Part shown: positions 27,791-37,223 of the stretch, piece by piece | Layout: every line of letters starts with the position of its first letter | How positions within the stretch are numbered: the first letter of the stretch is position 1 | Assembly (NCBI GenBank): GCA_905480335.1 | Contig: CAJQPY010000022.1 | Span: 1 to 64,000, forward strand | Origin: an uncultured Ilumatobacter sp. | GTDB taxonomy: Bacteria; Actinomycetota; Acidimicrobiia; Acidimicrobiales; Ilumatobacteraceae | Direction: 5' to 3' | Length of the DNA: 64,000 bases | The notes under the pieces: generated by a model | Told to the model about the DNA's origin: nothing | The model's input: only the letters and a program-made list of their open reading frames with translations | Databases searched by the model: none | Position numbers and translations under genes: made by a program

Positions 27791-28822
27791 ATGCGCGTTG
27801 ACGTGATGACCTTCCCCAAGCCGCTCGCCGTGATGGGCTCGGCGGCGGAAACCGCCAAGCGGTCGGGTTTCGATGGGATGCTCTTGACCGAAGGTGGCCG
27901 CACGGCCTTTACCGCCGCCACAGCAGCCGCGCTCGGGGCACCGGGGCTGGAGCTATCGACCGGAGTCGCCGTCGCCTTTCCCCGCAGTCCGATGATCACC
28001 GCCCAAAATGCCTGGGAGGTCCAAGAGTTGGCCGGAGGCCGATTCCGCCTCGGGCTGGGCACCCAGGTGAGGACCCACGTGGTCCGGCGCTACGGCGCCG
28101 AGTTCGGGCACCCAGGACCACGACTACGTGACTATGTGCGTGCCGTGAAGGCCTGCTTTGCGGGCTTCCGCGGCGAACCCCTCGACCATCACGGCGACTT
28201 CTACGAATTGACTTTCCTCAACCAGCAGTGGAGCCCAGGGCCACTCGACGTTGCCGATCCGAAAGTCGACATCGCTGCTGTGAACCCCTGGATGCTCACG
28301 ATGGCTGGCGAAGTCGCTGATGGCGTCCATGTGCACCCCATTGGCGAACCGGGCTACATCAAACGCCATGTGTTGCCGTGCCTCTCGGAGGGCGCCATTC
28401 GTGCTGGGCGCCCGGCGGGAGATGTCGACCTAATCGTGCCGGTGACGACCATCGTTGGCAGCACCGACGAACAGCGGGACGCGTCGCGTGAGCTCGCTCG
28501 GGCGTCGCTCTCCTTCTACGGCTCGACGCCGAACTACGCGTTCATCTGGGACGAAGCGGGCTTTGAGGGGACGACCGCAAGGATTCGCGTAAAGCAGAAG
28601 TCGGGTGACTTGGCGGGTATGGCTGCTGAGATCACCGACGACCACTTGGCCGCTTTCTGCACCGAAGCCGACTGGGACGACCTTGCCGACCGTCTAATCG
28701 AAACGTACGGCGGTACGGCGAGCAGGCTCGTGCTATACAGCGCAGGGACCGCCGACGACCAGACACTCGAGCGGTACGGCAGCGTCGCACGCTCGATCTC
28801 GGAGCGGACCGCCGCAGGGTGA
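27791..28822 (+). CDS. LLM-class (probably F420-dependent) oxidoreductase
   Basis: A 343-residue luciferase-like monooxygenase-fold protein. It begins RVDVMTFPKPL and continues through GFDGMLLTEG, STGVAVAFPRSPMITAQNAW, LAGGRFRLGLGTQV and the C-terminal PAGDVDLIVPV. This layout fits an actinobacterial F420-dependent subfamily. The substrate is unknown. The chosen ATG is preceded by GGAGGGG 12 bases upstream; an in-frame ATG at 27740 would add 17 residues not expected in the family. The next gene overlaps its stop by four bases. Confidence 0.82.
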   Translation: MRVDVMTFPKPLAVMGSAAETAKRSGFDGMLLTEGGRTAFTAATAAALGAPGLELSTGVAVAFPRSPMITAQNAWEVQELAGGRFRLGLGTQVRTHVVRRYGAEFGHPGPRLRDYVRAVKACFAGFRGEPLDHHGDFYELTFLNQQWSPGPLDVADPKVDIAAVNPWMLTMAGEVADGVHVHPIGEPGYIKRHVLPCLSEGAIRAGRPAGDVDLIVPVTTIVGSTDEQRDASRELARASLSFYGSTPNYAFIWDEAGFEGTTARIRVKQKSGDLAGMAAEITDDHLAAFCTEADWDDLADRLIETYGGTASRLVLYSAGTADDQTLERYGSVARSISERTAAG

Positions 28823-29523
28823 ACGTTGCACCGGGCACCGCAGTACTAGCGGGAGTTATTATGGCAGTCACCGCGTGCGGGGCGACGCAAATCCGGCCCG
28901 ACCTCGACACACTCGACGTAGCCAGCGCAGCTGCGGTCGGTGTGCGTTCTGAAGGGTGCAGCCCGAGCGACGACATCGGCAGCGGCTCGATGATCGACGT
29001 CGATCTCGCGCTAACGGCTGCCCACGTTGTGGCCGGTGCGACAGATATTCGAGTCGTCGATGCCTCCGGTGCCGAACATGCAGCCGACGTAGTGGTATTC
29101 GATCCCGAGCTCGACATCGCCGTGCTCCGCACCGCGCAACCGATCGGCACACCTCTGACCGTCGGCGCCCCCACCAAGTCCAATGACCGAGGGAAGATCG
29201 TGACGTTTCGCGGCAACGACGAGCAGCGCAGCCTGGTCGTATCGCGAGTAACCGTGATCCGCACCGTCGACATCGACACCACTGACATCTACCTCGATCG
29301 CAACGTCAGGCGCGCAGGTTTCGAGGTCGCCGCCGAGATCGAAGCTGGAGACTCAGGCGCAGTCGTCGTGCTCCCCGGTGGCATTGCCGCCGGAATGATC
29401 TGGGCAAAGAGCACCCAGCGCAACGGTCGGGCCTGGGCTGTCGACCTGCCGCTCGAACTCGGTGACGCCGACCACCGGTCGACGCTGATCGATCCCGTCG
29501 CCATCGGAGACTGCACGAATTGA
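28819..29523 (+). CDS. Trypsin-like serine protease lipoprotein
   Basis: A 234-residue exported protease of chymotrypsin fold. The N-terminus is hydrophobic with a lipobox-like VTAC (Cys20). The catalytic triad is complete: His69 in LTAAHVV, Asp99 in PELDIAVLR and Ser179 in EAGDSGA. No PDZ domain follows, so it is not a full HtrA. It should act on the outer side of the membrane. The GTG start overlaps the stop of the oxidoreductase gene (GTGA, 28819-28822). Confidence 0.85.
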   Translation: MNVAPGTAVLAGVIMAVTACGATQIRPDLDTLDVASAAAVGVRSEGCSPSDDIGSGSMIDVDLALTAAHVVAGATDIRVVDASGAEHAADVVVFDPELDIAVLRTAQPIGTPLTVGAPTKSNDRGKIVTFRGNDEQRSLVVSRVTVIRTVDIDTTDIYLDRNVRRAGFEVAAEIEAGDSGAVVVLPGGIAAGMIWAKSTQRNGRAWAVDLPLELGDADHRSTLIDPVAIGDCTN

Positions 29524-29544
29524 CCGGTACCAGGTGCCTTACGA

Positions 29545-30864
29545 TCAGGCGCTGATGACGCGCACCGGGCCTAGTACGCGGTCGGTGTAGGCGTTAGCGA
29601 AGGTTCCATTCGAGTCGAGTTGTCGGCGCGCGTTCTGGAAACGGTCCCATTCGGGGTACCGGCTGGCCAAGGTGTTGGCCGATTGGAAGTGCAGCTTGCC
29701 CCAGTGCGGCCGGCCGCTGTAGTCGTTCATGATGTTTTCGACGCCTTGGAAGTAGGACTCGTAGGGCGCGCCGATGTACTGGTGCACGGCAATCCAACCC
29801 GACAGCCGACCGTTCGCGGTCGACAACGGAATGTTGTCCCCAGCAGATGCACGTACCTCGATCGGGAACAACGGAGGGAACGGCAACGACGCCACCAGGG
29901 CACCGATTCGAGCGATCGCATCGGGAACCGCATCGAACGGGATCCCGTACTCCATCTCGACAAAGCGCACTCGGCGGGGGCTACTGAAAATCCGATCGCT
30001 TCGGTCGATCAGCTCACGTTCGGACGCAGCAGACGTGATCAACTTGGCGATCCGGGGAGCTGCCTTGGGATAGCGCCGACCCACCCGGCACACGGTGCCA
30101 AAGGCCAGGTTTTCGGCGATCCACTTGTCGCGGATGTAGGCGGGCTTGGACTGCGGTGCGGCGGGCATCCCGGTCAACGTGTTTCGCTTCACCTGGCAGC
30201 GCCGGGCGCCAGGCATCCAGTAAAACTCGACGTGGTCGGTGGCGTGCATCACCCGCTCGAAATCGGCGAGCAGATCGGCGAGCGGCTCGATGGTCTCGAC
30301 CGCCTGGAGATTAAACATCGGGACGCACCGCAGTGTCACCTCGGTAACAATTCCGAGTGCCCCGAGGCCGACCCGCGCAACCGTCAACAACTCGGGATCA
30401 TTGTCCTCATCAGTCCGACAGATGCTGCCGTCGCCGGTGACGATCTCCATGCCGACGACAACCGTGGCGATGTTCCCGTGACCGGCACCCGTTCCGTGCG
30501 TCGCCGTGCCAATTGCGCCGGCAATCGACTGCATATTGATATCGCCGAGATTGGGCATCGCAAGACCCCGTGACGCCAACTCCTCATTCAGGTCGTAGAG
30601 CCTGATGCCAGCCTGAACCGTGACGTCAAACCCATCCGGCCCGCCAACCGCGAGCACCCGATTCATCGCATCCAGCGACAGTAAATGTCCGTCGGTCATA
30701 GCGATGTCAGTGAACGAGTGCGTGCCACCGATCACCTTCACCCGCTCGCCGGCCTCGGCTGCAGTCCGCACGATCGCGGCGACCGCAGTCGTGGACGTCG
30801 GCAAGTGCACGCCGACGGGAACACAGCGTTGATTCCCTGCCCAATTCTTCGTCGGAACACCCAC
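29545..30864 (-). CDS. FAD-linked sugar-lactone oxidase/dehydrogenase (ALO family)
   Basis: A 439-residue flavoprotein of the vanillyl-alcohol oxidase superfamily. The N-terminal FAD domain carries VKVIGGTHSFTDIAMTDG (the His is the usual site of covalent FAD), then GDINMQSIAGAIGTATHGTG. The C-terminal ALO domain ends with RPHWGKLHF, the family signature. Close relatives are mycobacterial L-gulono-1,4-lactone dehydrogenase, arabinono-lactone oxidase and alditol oxidase; which sugar is used here is unclear. It is convergent with the protease gene. Confidence 0.87.
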   Translation of the reverse strand: MGVPTKNWAGNQRCVPVGVHLPTSTTAVAAIVRTAAEAGERVKVIGGTHSFTDIAMTDGHLLSLDAMNRVLAVGGPDGFDVTVQAGIRLYDLNEELASRGLAMPNLGDINMQSIAGAIGTATHGTGAGHGNIATVVVGMEIVTGDGSICRTDEDNDPELLTVARVGLGALGIVTEVTLRCVPMFNLQAVETIEPLADLLADFERVMHATDHVEFYWMPGARRCQVKRNTLTGMPAAPQSKPAYIRDKWIAENLAFGTVCRVGRRYPKAAPRIAKLITSAASERELIDRSDRIFSSPRRVRFVEMEYGIPFDAVPDAIARIGALVASLPFPPLFPIEVRASAGDNIPLSTANGRLSGWIAVHQYIGAPYESYFQGVENIMNDYSGRPHWGKLHFQSANTLASRYPEWDRFQNARRQLDSNGTFANAYTDRVLGPVRVISA

Positions 30865-30924
30865 TTATCTGACACTAGGCCCGCTCTCGAACCAAGCCAC
30901 ACCCCAGCAGGCAAGGCCGCTGGT

Positions 30925-32118
30925 TCAGAGTGTTCGCAGGACGTCGATCGTTCGTTCGATCTCTGCAGCGGTCGTCGTGCAGTGAACCGAAAGCCGCACC
31001 ATCGACAACATCCCTCGACTCTCCATGTCGGCGCGCGCCGAATTGACGTGTGTCGTCGATACGTTGATCTGCTCGGCTGAGAACATCGTCGCAATCTCTG
31101 ATGCCGACGCCGTCGGGTGCGTCGCTGTGACAATGCCACACCGATCGACCCCTTGGTCGTGCACCCGTAACCCGACCTCCCGCAATCCCGATCGAAGCTC
31201 CTCGGCACGTTGCCTGATGGTGCTCTCGATCCGCTCGATACCGAGTCCGATTGCGTGATCGACTGCCGCCCCCAGCCCCAGCCAAGCCGCGTGATCAAAC
31301 TCCCAGTATTCGAAACGACGAGCTCCGTCAACGAATTCGTACCGGTCGAGGGCGACCCATTCAGCACCGTGATGATCGGGCTGCGCTGGCGTGATCCGCT
31401 CGATGACTGAATCGCGGGCATAGAGAAATCCGGTGCCGCGCGGACCACGGAGAAACTTGCGGCCGGTTGCGGCGAGGAAGTCACATCCAATCGAAGCAAC
31501 GTCAATGTCGATCTGGCCGACGGCCTGGCATGCGTCGAGCAGGAACGGCACAGAGGCCCGCTCGGTGAGTTCGCCAACTGCTGCGGCGGGGTTAACGAGG
31601 CCACCACTCGTCGGGATCCACGCAAGTGAAACGACGGCGACCTCATCGGGGCGCGCGAGAGCCGCCGCGAGCCGGTCGAGGTCGATCTGACCGTCAGGGT
31701 CACTCGGGATCTGGTCGATCTTCACGCCCCGCACCTCGACCGCGCGCAAAAAGGCAACCCAGTTTGCACCGTAGTCGTGGTCGTGGGTGATGATCCGCTG
31801 CCCGGCACGCATCGGAATCGACCAGAACGCAGCGTTCCACGCAGCTGTGGCGTGCTCCGTGCGAGCGATCTCACGCGGGTGCGCACCAAGCATCGTTGCA
31901 ATCGAGGTATAGACGGCAACCTCGTCAGCGGCCACGTCGCGCGCCGCCTCGTATCCTCCACGCGACGCCTCACGTCGCAGATGTTCGATCTGTGTGTCGA
32001 GGACCACCTGGGGAGGCAACGACGAACCGGCGTGGTTGAGGTGAACCAACTCGTCCGTGCAGCCAGGAGTGACCGCACGAATCAACGCGACTTCGTCGTC
32101 GGTGAACGGGGTTGTCAT
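30925..32118 (-). CDS. Aminotransferase class V-fold PLP enzyme
   Basis: A 397-residue PLP enzyme of the aminotransferase class V/cysteine desulfurase fold. It has VHLNHAGSSLPP near the N-terminus, the helix-start segment TEHATAAWNAAF, LDACQAVGQID with the PLP-binding Asp, and ATGRKFLRGPRGTGFLY with the Schiff-base Lys. Similar proteins are annotated as isopenicillin N epimerase-like or selenocysteine lyase-like. No sulfur-transfer Cys loop is evident, so desulfurase activity is not claimed. It starts at ATG 32118; 20 extra codons upstream are ignored. Confidence 0.85.
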   Translation of the reverse strand: MTTPFTDDEVALIRAVTPGCTDELVHLNHAGSSLPPQVVLDTQIEHLRREASRGGYEAARDVAADEVAVYTSIATMLGAHPREIARTEHATAAWNAAFWSIPMRAGQRIITHDHDYGANWVAFLRAVEVRGVKIDQIPSDPDGQIDLDRLAAALARPDEVAVVSLAWIPTSGGLVNPAAAVGELTERASVPFLLDACQAVGQIDIDVASIGCDFLAATGRKFLRGPRGTGFLYARDSVIERITPAQPDHHGAEWVALDRYEFVDGARRFEYWEFDHAAWLGLGAAVDHAIGLGIERIESTIRQRAEELRSGLREVGLRVHDQGVDRCGIVTATHPTASASEIATMFSAEQINVSTTHVNSARADMESRGMLSMVRLSVHCTTTAAEIERTIDVLRTL

Positions 32119-32199
32119 CGCGCCAGTCTGGCTTGCCCTCGGCACATCAGTCAGTGCTCGACATTGGCTCTGCGACAATGACTCATTGATAGCGACTGA

Positions 32200-33681
32200 T
32201 CAAAGGCCACGTCGCCTTTCGTCATACGCCGAGGCCGGTGCAACCGCTGGGATAGGATCGGGTTTGGTGAGGGCGTCGAGAATCGCGTTCTCGACGACTT
32301 CGGTCAATGCAGGGTGAATGTAAAGGACTGAACGGGCCACCTTCTCCGCAGGAGTGTCAAGCTCCATCGCCTGGATGATCGGCTGGATCAATGTTGCTGC
32401 CTGCGGGCCAATGATGTGAGCGCCCACGAACAGCCCGGTCTGCGCGTTCACGATGACCTTGGCGAACGATGTCTCGTCGACGAGTGCCCACCCGTACGCC
32501 GTTCCGGCGTAATCCCGGCGGCCGACCTTGATCGGCAAACCAGCCTCGACGGCCTGCACCTCAGTCAAGCCAACCGTTGCGATCTGCGGATGTGAGAACA
32601 CCGCCCCGGGTATCGCCTTGTAACTCTGATGGCGGACGTCGCCCGGGTGGGCAATGTTCCAGAACGCCACCGCCGCTTCGGCGTTCGCGAGATGTTTCAA
32701 CTGGTAGCTGTTCGCCACGTCGCCAATGGCCCAGATACCCGACACGTTGGTGGCCAACGTGTCGTCGACCTGGACAGTTCCGTGACGGTGACATTTAATC
32801 CCAGCGGCGTCAACATCGAGTAGATCGCTGTTCGGTTGGCGGCCGGTTGCGACCAGCAGTTCGTCGAAGATCAACTCTTCACCCCCACAGACGATCGAGA
32901 TCCGAGCGTCATTACGTCGGCTCACCTTCGTCGGGACATGGCCGAGACGGAGATCGACGCGTGCGCTGAACACCTCGGTGAACCGCGTCGCGACCTCATC
33001 GTCGAAGCCCCGCAACAGGCCGTTCGACCGGTTCATCAGCGTCACCTTTGCGCCAAGCCCCGAAAAAACATGGCCCATCTCGACGGAGATAAACCCGCCG
33101 CCGATAATCCCGAGGCGCTCTGGGAGTCGGTCGAGGCGCATAATCGTGTCAGACGTGTGGAATCCAGTTTCGACGAGGCCGGGGATCGACGGGATTACGG
33201 GTCGTGCACCTGCTGCAAGCAGAATGTTCGGTGCAGTTATTCGACGGCCTTCGACATCCAGGATCTTCTCAGTAACGAATTGCGCAGTTCCCTCAATGAG
33301 GGTCACGTTCGACGTGCCCGTTGCCCGATAGTCGCGCCCACCGATGGAAATGTCGTCGATGCGGCCGAAGATGCGGTCCCTGATCGCACCCCAGTCGGCT
33401 GCGTTGAACTGTGTATCGATACCGAACTTCGCTGAATGCTGTGCTTCATAAGCTTTGTCCGCAGGGAGCACAAACATTTTCGATGGGATGCACCCCACGT
33501 TGAGGCACGTTCCCCCGAAGGTGCTCCGCTCAACGATCGCAATTCTCCAGTTGGCGAGGAAATCGGGAATTGAGTTCCCCGACCCTGATCCAACGATGAT
33601 CAGGTCGTAGCGCTCAATGTCGTTAGAAGCTTCAGTCACGTCCCCATCCAACACAATCGACCGCCGATTCCTTCCGGTCAT
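32200..33681 (-). CDS. mtr: Mycothione reductase
   Basis: A 493-residue pyridine nucleotide-disulfide oxidoreductase. It begins with the FAD motif YDLIIVGSGSGNSIPD, has the redox pair in GGTCLNVGCIPSKMF, a second nucleotide motif LGIIGGGFISVEMGHVF, the FAD segment VSGIWAIGDVANSYQLKHLA and the C-terminal dimer motif YIHPALTEVVENA with the catalytic His. The GSGSGNS opening and overall layout match mycothione reductase, which uses NADPH to recycle oxidised mycothiol in Actinobacteria. The start may instead be GTG 33639, 14 codons in, which has a G-rich stretch upstream. Confidence 0.86.
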   Translation of the reverse strand: MTGRNRRSIVLDGDVTEASNDIERYDLIIVGSGSGNSIPDFLANWRIAIVERSTFGGTCLNVGCIPSKMFVLPADKAYEAQHSAKFGIDTQFNAADWGAIRDRIFGRIDDISIGGRDYRATGTSNVTLIEGTAQFVTEKILDVEGRRITAPNILLAAGARPVIPSIPGLVETGFHTSDTIMRLDRLPERLGIIGGGFISVEMGHVFSGLGAKVTLMNRSNGLLRGFDDEVATRFTEVFSARVDLRLGHVPTKVSRRNDARISIVCGGEELIFDELLVATGRQPNSDLLDVDAAGIKCHRHGTVQVDDTLATNVSGIWAIGDVANSYQLKHLANAEAAVAFWNIAHPGDVRHQSYKAIPGAVFSHPQIATVGLTEVQAVEAGLPIKVGRRDYAGTAYGWALVDETSFAKVIVNAQTGLFVGAHIIGPQAATLIQPIIQAMELDTPAEKVARSVLYIHPALTEVVENAILDALTKPDPIPAVAPASAYDERRRGL

Positions 33682-33700
33682 CGCGATTTAGCCCGCCCGG

Positions 33701-34207
33701 TTGCGAGGAGTACTGCCGATCGGTAACAGTGAGACGGTGTTCGATCGACGCACCGGCGACGGGTTCATCCGATGTGGCGACGGCCGCGTCCGTTGGGGCA
33801 TCTTCGGCGCAGCAGGCGTCATCTTTGTCGTGCGCGAACCCGACGGGCCGCGAGTGATGCTCCAAAAACGCTCGGCGATGTCACACGAAGGTGGCACCTG
33901 GTCGTGCGCAGGCGGCGCCCTGCATCAAGGCGAATTGCCTTACGATGGAGCGCTGCGCGAAGCCGTCGAAGAAGTTGGTGACATTCCAGGTGCCCCGGTC
34001 ATGCTTGGCGAGTATGTGTTCAACCCCTCACACGACTGGGCTTATACAACGGTTGTCGTAGAGGTCGAGCAGCGCTTCGGGAGTTCGTTGAACTTCGAGA
34101 CCGACGATGTCGGCTGGTTCACGGTTCAAGAAGTCGACACACTGGCCACCCACGCCGGTTTCGATGCGGCATGGCCACACCTCAAACCATTTATCCTCGC
34201 CGACTGA
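33701..34207 (+). CDS. NUDIX hydrolase
   Basis: A 168-residue NUDIX protein. The Nudix box is complete: G, five residues, E, seven residues, then REAVEEVG, which binds the catalytic divalent metal. It cleaves a nucleoside diphosphate linked to another group; the substrate cannot be told. A GTG at 33737 may be the true start, since the first 12 codons look weak. It is divergent from the mycothione reductase gene by 19 bases and convergent with a histidine phosphatase gene. Confidence 0.85.
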   Translation: MRGVLPIGNSETVFDRRTGDGFIRCGDGRVRWGIFGAAGVIFVVREPDGPRVMLQKRSAMSHEGGTWSCAGGALHQGELPYDGALREAVEEVGDIPGAPVMLGEYVFNPSHDWAYTTVVVEVEQRFGSSLNFETDDVGWFTVQEVDTLATHAGFDAAWPHLKPFILAD

Positions 34208-34238
34208 GCGGCGGACTGTTCAAGAACGACGCCCTAGC

Positions 34239-34925
34239 TTAGATTGATGCTGGCGTCTCTCCGCTGCTCACACCGACGAGGTGGGTGTAGTCGTTGTATC
34301 GCGTCATCCGCCACCCTCCGACCGGCTCGACCGTCCACTCGCTGATCGAGGAGTTCATTGGGCTAGCAAGCGGAACCATCGATAGGTCAGACGACGGGTC
34401 GGCAACGGTTCCATGCCACCGCGTGATGGCAGTCACCATGATCACGCCTCCGTGACATACAACCCACGTGGTGCGCCCTCGGCCCTCCTCCGCCACCCGG
34501 TTGATCGCCGAGGTCACTCGGGTGGAGAAGTCGATACCCGACTCGCCTCCGGGGGACAGAGGGTTCGACCAGTCCGTCCACGGCGCCTTGCCGTATTTTG
34601 CGGTGTACTCGGAGATCGTGAGGCCTTCCGCCTCACCCGAGGTCCGCTCCATGAGGTCCGGGAACTGTTCGACAGTGAGCCCGGTCGGGCTGGCGGCGAT
34701 CTCGGCAGTATGTACGGCCCGGCGCATCGTCGACACCACGACACGGTCCGGCTGCATTGCAGGGTCAATGGCGAGCCGGTCGCGAAGCGCCTCAGCCTGC
34801 GTCACCCCGAGCTCGGTCAAGCCACCGCAAGTCTCCTGGCCTGAGAGCCAACCGCCGGCGTTCGAAGCCGATTCCCCGTGGCGTATCAACACGACACGCG
34901 TCTGCGCTATCCCAGAATCTACCAT
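34239..34925 (-). CDS. Histidine phosphatase family protein (phosphoglycerate mutase-like)
   Basis: A 228-residue protein of the histidine phosphatase superfamily. The phosphoacceptor motif LIRHGESASN is near the N-terminus, and the second catalytic His is in VVCHGGVI; STMRRAVHTAE and LMERTSGEAEGLT give the expected Arg and Glu. The usual role is phosphatase action on a small metabolite rather than glycolysis. Length and motifs are normal. It is divergent from the molybdopterin oxidoreductase gene. Confidence 0.86.
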   Translation of the reverse strand: MVDSGIAQTRVVLIRHGESASNAGGWLSGQETCGGLTELGVTQAEALRDRLAIDPAMQPDRVVVSTMRRAVHTAEIAASPTGLTVEQFPDLMERTSGEAEGLTISEYTAKYGKAPWTDWSNPLSPGGESGIDFSTRVTSAINRVAEEGRGRTTWVVCHGGVIMVTAITRWHGTVADPSSDLSMVPLASPMNSSISEWTVEPVGGWRMTRYNDYTHLVGVSSGETPASI

Positions 34926-35047
34926 CCGCCGAGCATGACAGACCGGGTCCCCGAAGCCTCATCCGGATCAGCGTCACAGCACTTGAACATGTTGCGAAGC
35001 CTCGGCGACGGGGTGCCTGTACTCTCGAAACTATTACGACTCAGACC

Positions 35048-37141
35048 GTGCATGGTGCTTGCCACCACGATTGCCCCGACTCGTGCGGATGGACGGTCAC
35101 CGTCGACCATTCGACTCCGGCGCCCGTTGCGGTGAAGTTGCGCGGCAACCCCAACCATCCGTTCTCCCGAGGCGAACTTTGCCCGAAGGTCAACCGGTTT
35201 CTCGACCGCGTTTACAGTCCCGATCGCATTCTGCATCCACTCCGGCGCACTGGACCCAAGGGCTCAGGCGACTTCGAACCGATCTCGTGGACAGAAGCAC
35301 TCACCGAGATCGCCCTGCGACTGCATGAAGTAATCGACACCCACGGTGGCGAGGCGCTACTCCCCTACTCCGACGCCGGCAACCAAAGCCTTTTGTCGAT
35401 GTTCGGAGCCGGCAACCGGTTCTTCAACCACCTTGGCGCAACTCAACTTGAACGAGCGATCTGCGGGGTGACGGTGGGTGCGGGTACCGCTATGACCAAC
35501 GGGTCCGGCGCCAGCCTCGAGGCCACCGAAATGATCCACTCCCGACTGATCGTGTTATGGGGGACGAACACGCGCCTCACCAATCGCCATCTCTGGCCGA
35601 CCATCGAAACGGCCCGCACGAATGGTGCACGCATCGTGGTAATCGATCCAATCCGCACACTCACCGCTGAAGCTGTCAACGCCGACCGAGGTGATCGCTT
35701 CATCCAACCGCTACCGGGCACCGACATCGCAATGCTTCTGGCAATGATGCATGTCATCATCCGTGACGGGCTAACAGATGATGAGTGGATCATTGCGCAC
35801 ACCACGGGATTCGATGAACTCTGCGACGCTGTCATGGAGTGGACGCCGGAGCGTGCGGCCCAAGTCTGTGGTGTCGACACTCAAATCATTGAGTCGTTGG
35901 CGATCGACGTCGCCACAACTCGACCGACTGCCGTACGGACACTCATCGGCCCCGAGCACCACGAAAACGGTGCAATGTTCTTCCGCACCCTCGCCTGCCT
36001 TCCAGCTCTCACCGGAGCGTGGCGCGATCGCGGTGGTGGGTACTCCCGAAGTGTTGGATTTTGGACCGAACGTCAGATCGACCACGACGCGCTATCACGA
36101 CCCGACTTAATCCCAACTAGCCCATCGGGTGAGCAGCCCCGCACGGTCAATATGAGTCGCCTCGGTTCGGTGCTCACCGACCTTGACCCTGCAATCCATG
36201 CGATGATCATTTGGAACTGCAATCCACTCGTCACAGTCCCCAATGCCGAACTGATTCGTCGCGGACTTGCCCGTGACGACATATTCATCGTGGTCCATGA
36301 GCAGTTCCTCACCGACACAGCCCGATATGCCGACATCGTGTTGCCCGCCACCACACAACTAGAAGCTGACGACGTGGTCTTCCCGTGGGGGCATCTGTGG
36401 GTCACTTACAACGCAGCTGCGATAGCACCGCAGGGTGAGGCGTGCAACAACACCGAGTTGTTCCGCAGAATCGCTGCGGCCATGCAACTGAACGAAGCAT
36501 CACTGTACGACGATGACCAAACGCTCATGCGCGATGCTCTCTCAACAATCGACCTTAAAGAACTTCGCCGTGAAGGCTGGCTTCAAGCACCGTACCCAGA
36601 CGACGGGCGACCGTTCGGCGACCCTGACGATGCCACTCCGTTCCCGACCGATTCGGGCAAAGTCGAGTTCGCCTCCGACCAACTCGAGATGATCGGCCAA
36701 CCCCGGATCCCGACCTTTGTCGCCCCGCGCGAAAGTCTCGGTGGTGACTGTGCCCTGACGTCCCGCTTCCCGTTTCAGCTGTTAACTCCGAAGCACCATT
36801 CCCGATTCTTGAACTCCGGCTACGCCCAGTTGCCGAAACACGGACCGACCGAGGGTGGCCCGTTCGTGGAGCTGTGTGCTCAAGACGCCGTAATGATCGG
36901 AGTTGCCGACGGGGACTTCGCATGCGTCAAAAACGATCGAGCGGCAATCGAGGTCATCGTGCAGATCTCCGAACGAGTACGTCCTGGTGTTGCCGCTATT
37001 CCGTTCGGCTGGTGGAGTGACCACCACTCCGATGGCCGGGTTGCGAATGCACTGACAAACGACGCGCTCACCGACTGGGGCGGAGGTGTTGCATTCAGTG
37101 ACACGCTAGTTGCGATCACACCAGTCAAGACAACCCCTTGA
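35048..37141 (+). CDS. Molybdopterin-dependent oxidoreductase with N-terminal [4Fe-4S] site
   Basis: A ~697-residue enzyme of the molybdopterin oxidoreductase family. The four cluster Cys are in HGACHHDCPDSC and GELCPKV, followed by RILHPLRRTGPKGSG, which is typical of the class. The body contains the molybdopterin segments (NPLVTVPNAELIRRGL; ADIVLPATTQLEADDV), and the C-terminal dinucleotide-binding domain starts near LLTPKHHSRFLNSG. It is a cytoplasmic-type single subunit without a Tat signal; the substrate is unknown. The start is unsure: GTG 35048 is the first canonical codon near the homology start, but relatives begin about five codons earlier, exactly where an ATT (35033) lies. The long frame back to 34757 overlaps another gene. 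Confidence 0.84.
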   Translation: MHGACHHDCPDSCGWTVTVDHSTPAPVAVKLRGNPNHPFSRGELCPKVNRFLDRVYSPDRILHPLRRTGPKGSGDFEPISWTEALTEIALRLHEVIDTHGGEALLPYSDAGNQSLLSMFGAGNRFFNHLGATQLERAICGVTVGAGTAMTNGSGASLEATEMIHSRLIVLWGTNTRLTNRHLWPTIETARTNGARIVVIDPIRTLTAEAVNADRGDRFIQPLPGTDIAMLLAMMHVIIRDGLTDDEWIIAHTTGFDELCDAVMEWTPERAAQVCGVDTQIIESLAIDVATTRPTAVRTLIGPEHHENGAMFFRTLACLPALTGAWRDRGGGYSRSVGFWTERQIDHDALSRPDLIPTSPSGEQPRTVNMSRLGSVLTDLDPAIHAMIIWNCNPLVTVPNAELIRRGLARDDIFIVVHEQFLTDTARYADIVLPATTQLEADDVVFPWGHLWVTYNAAAIAPQGEACNNTELFRRIAAAMQLNEASLYDDDQTLMRDALSTIDLKELRREGWLQAPYPDDGRPFGDPDDATPFPTDSGKVEFASDQLEMIGQPRIPTFVAPRESLGGDCALTSRFPFQLLTPKHHSRFLNSGYAQLPKHGPTEGGPFVELCAQDAVMIGVADGDFACVKNDRAAIEVIVQISERVRPGVAAIPFGWWSDHHSDGRVANALTNDALTDWGGGVAFSDTLVAITPVKTTP

Positions 37142-37211
37142 CCCCGACCTCGTGGTACAACAGACACCCGTCATCCACCGAGCGACCGTCGATCATCATC
37201 TCGACAATCGC

Positions 37212-37217
37212 TACCGT
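37212..37217 (+). promoter_or_regulatory. Putative leaderless -10 element (TACCGT)
   Basis: A TANNNT motif ends 6 bases ahead of the azlC ATG, and no Shine-Dalgarno is seen. Confidence 0.45.
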
Positions 37218-37223
37218 CGCCTC

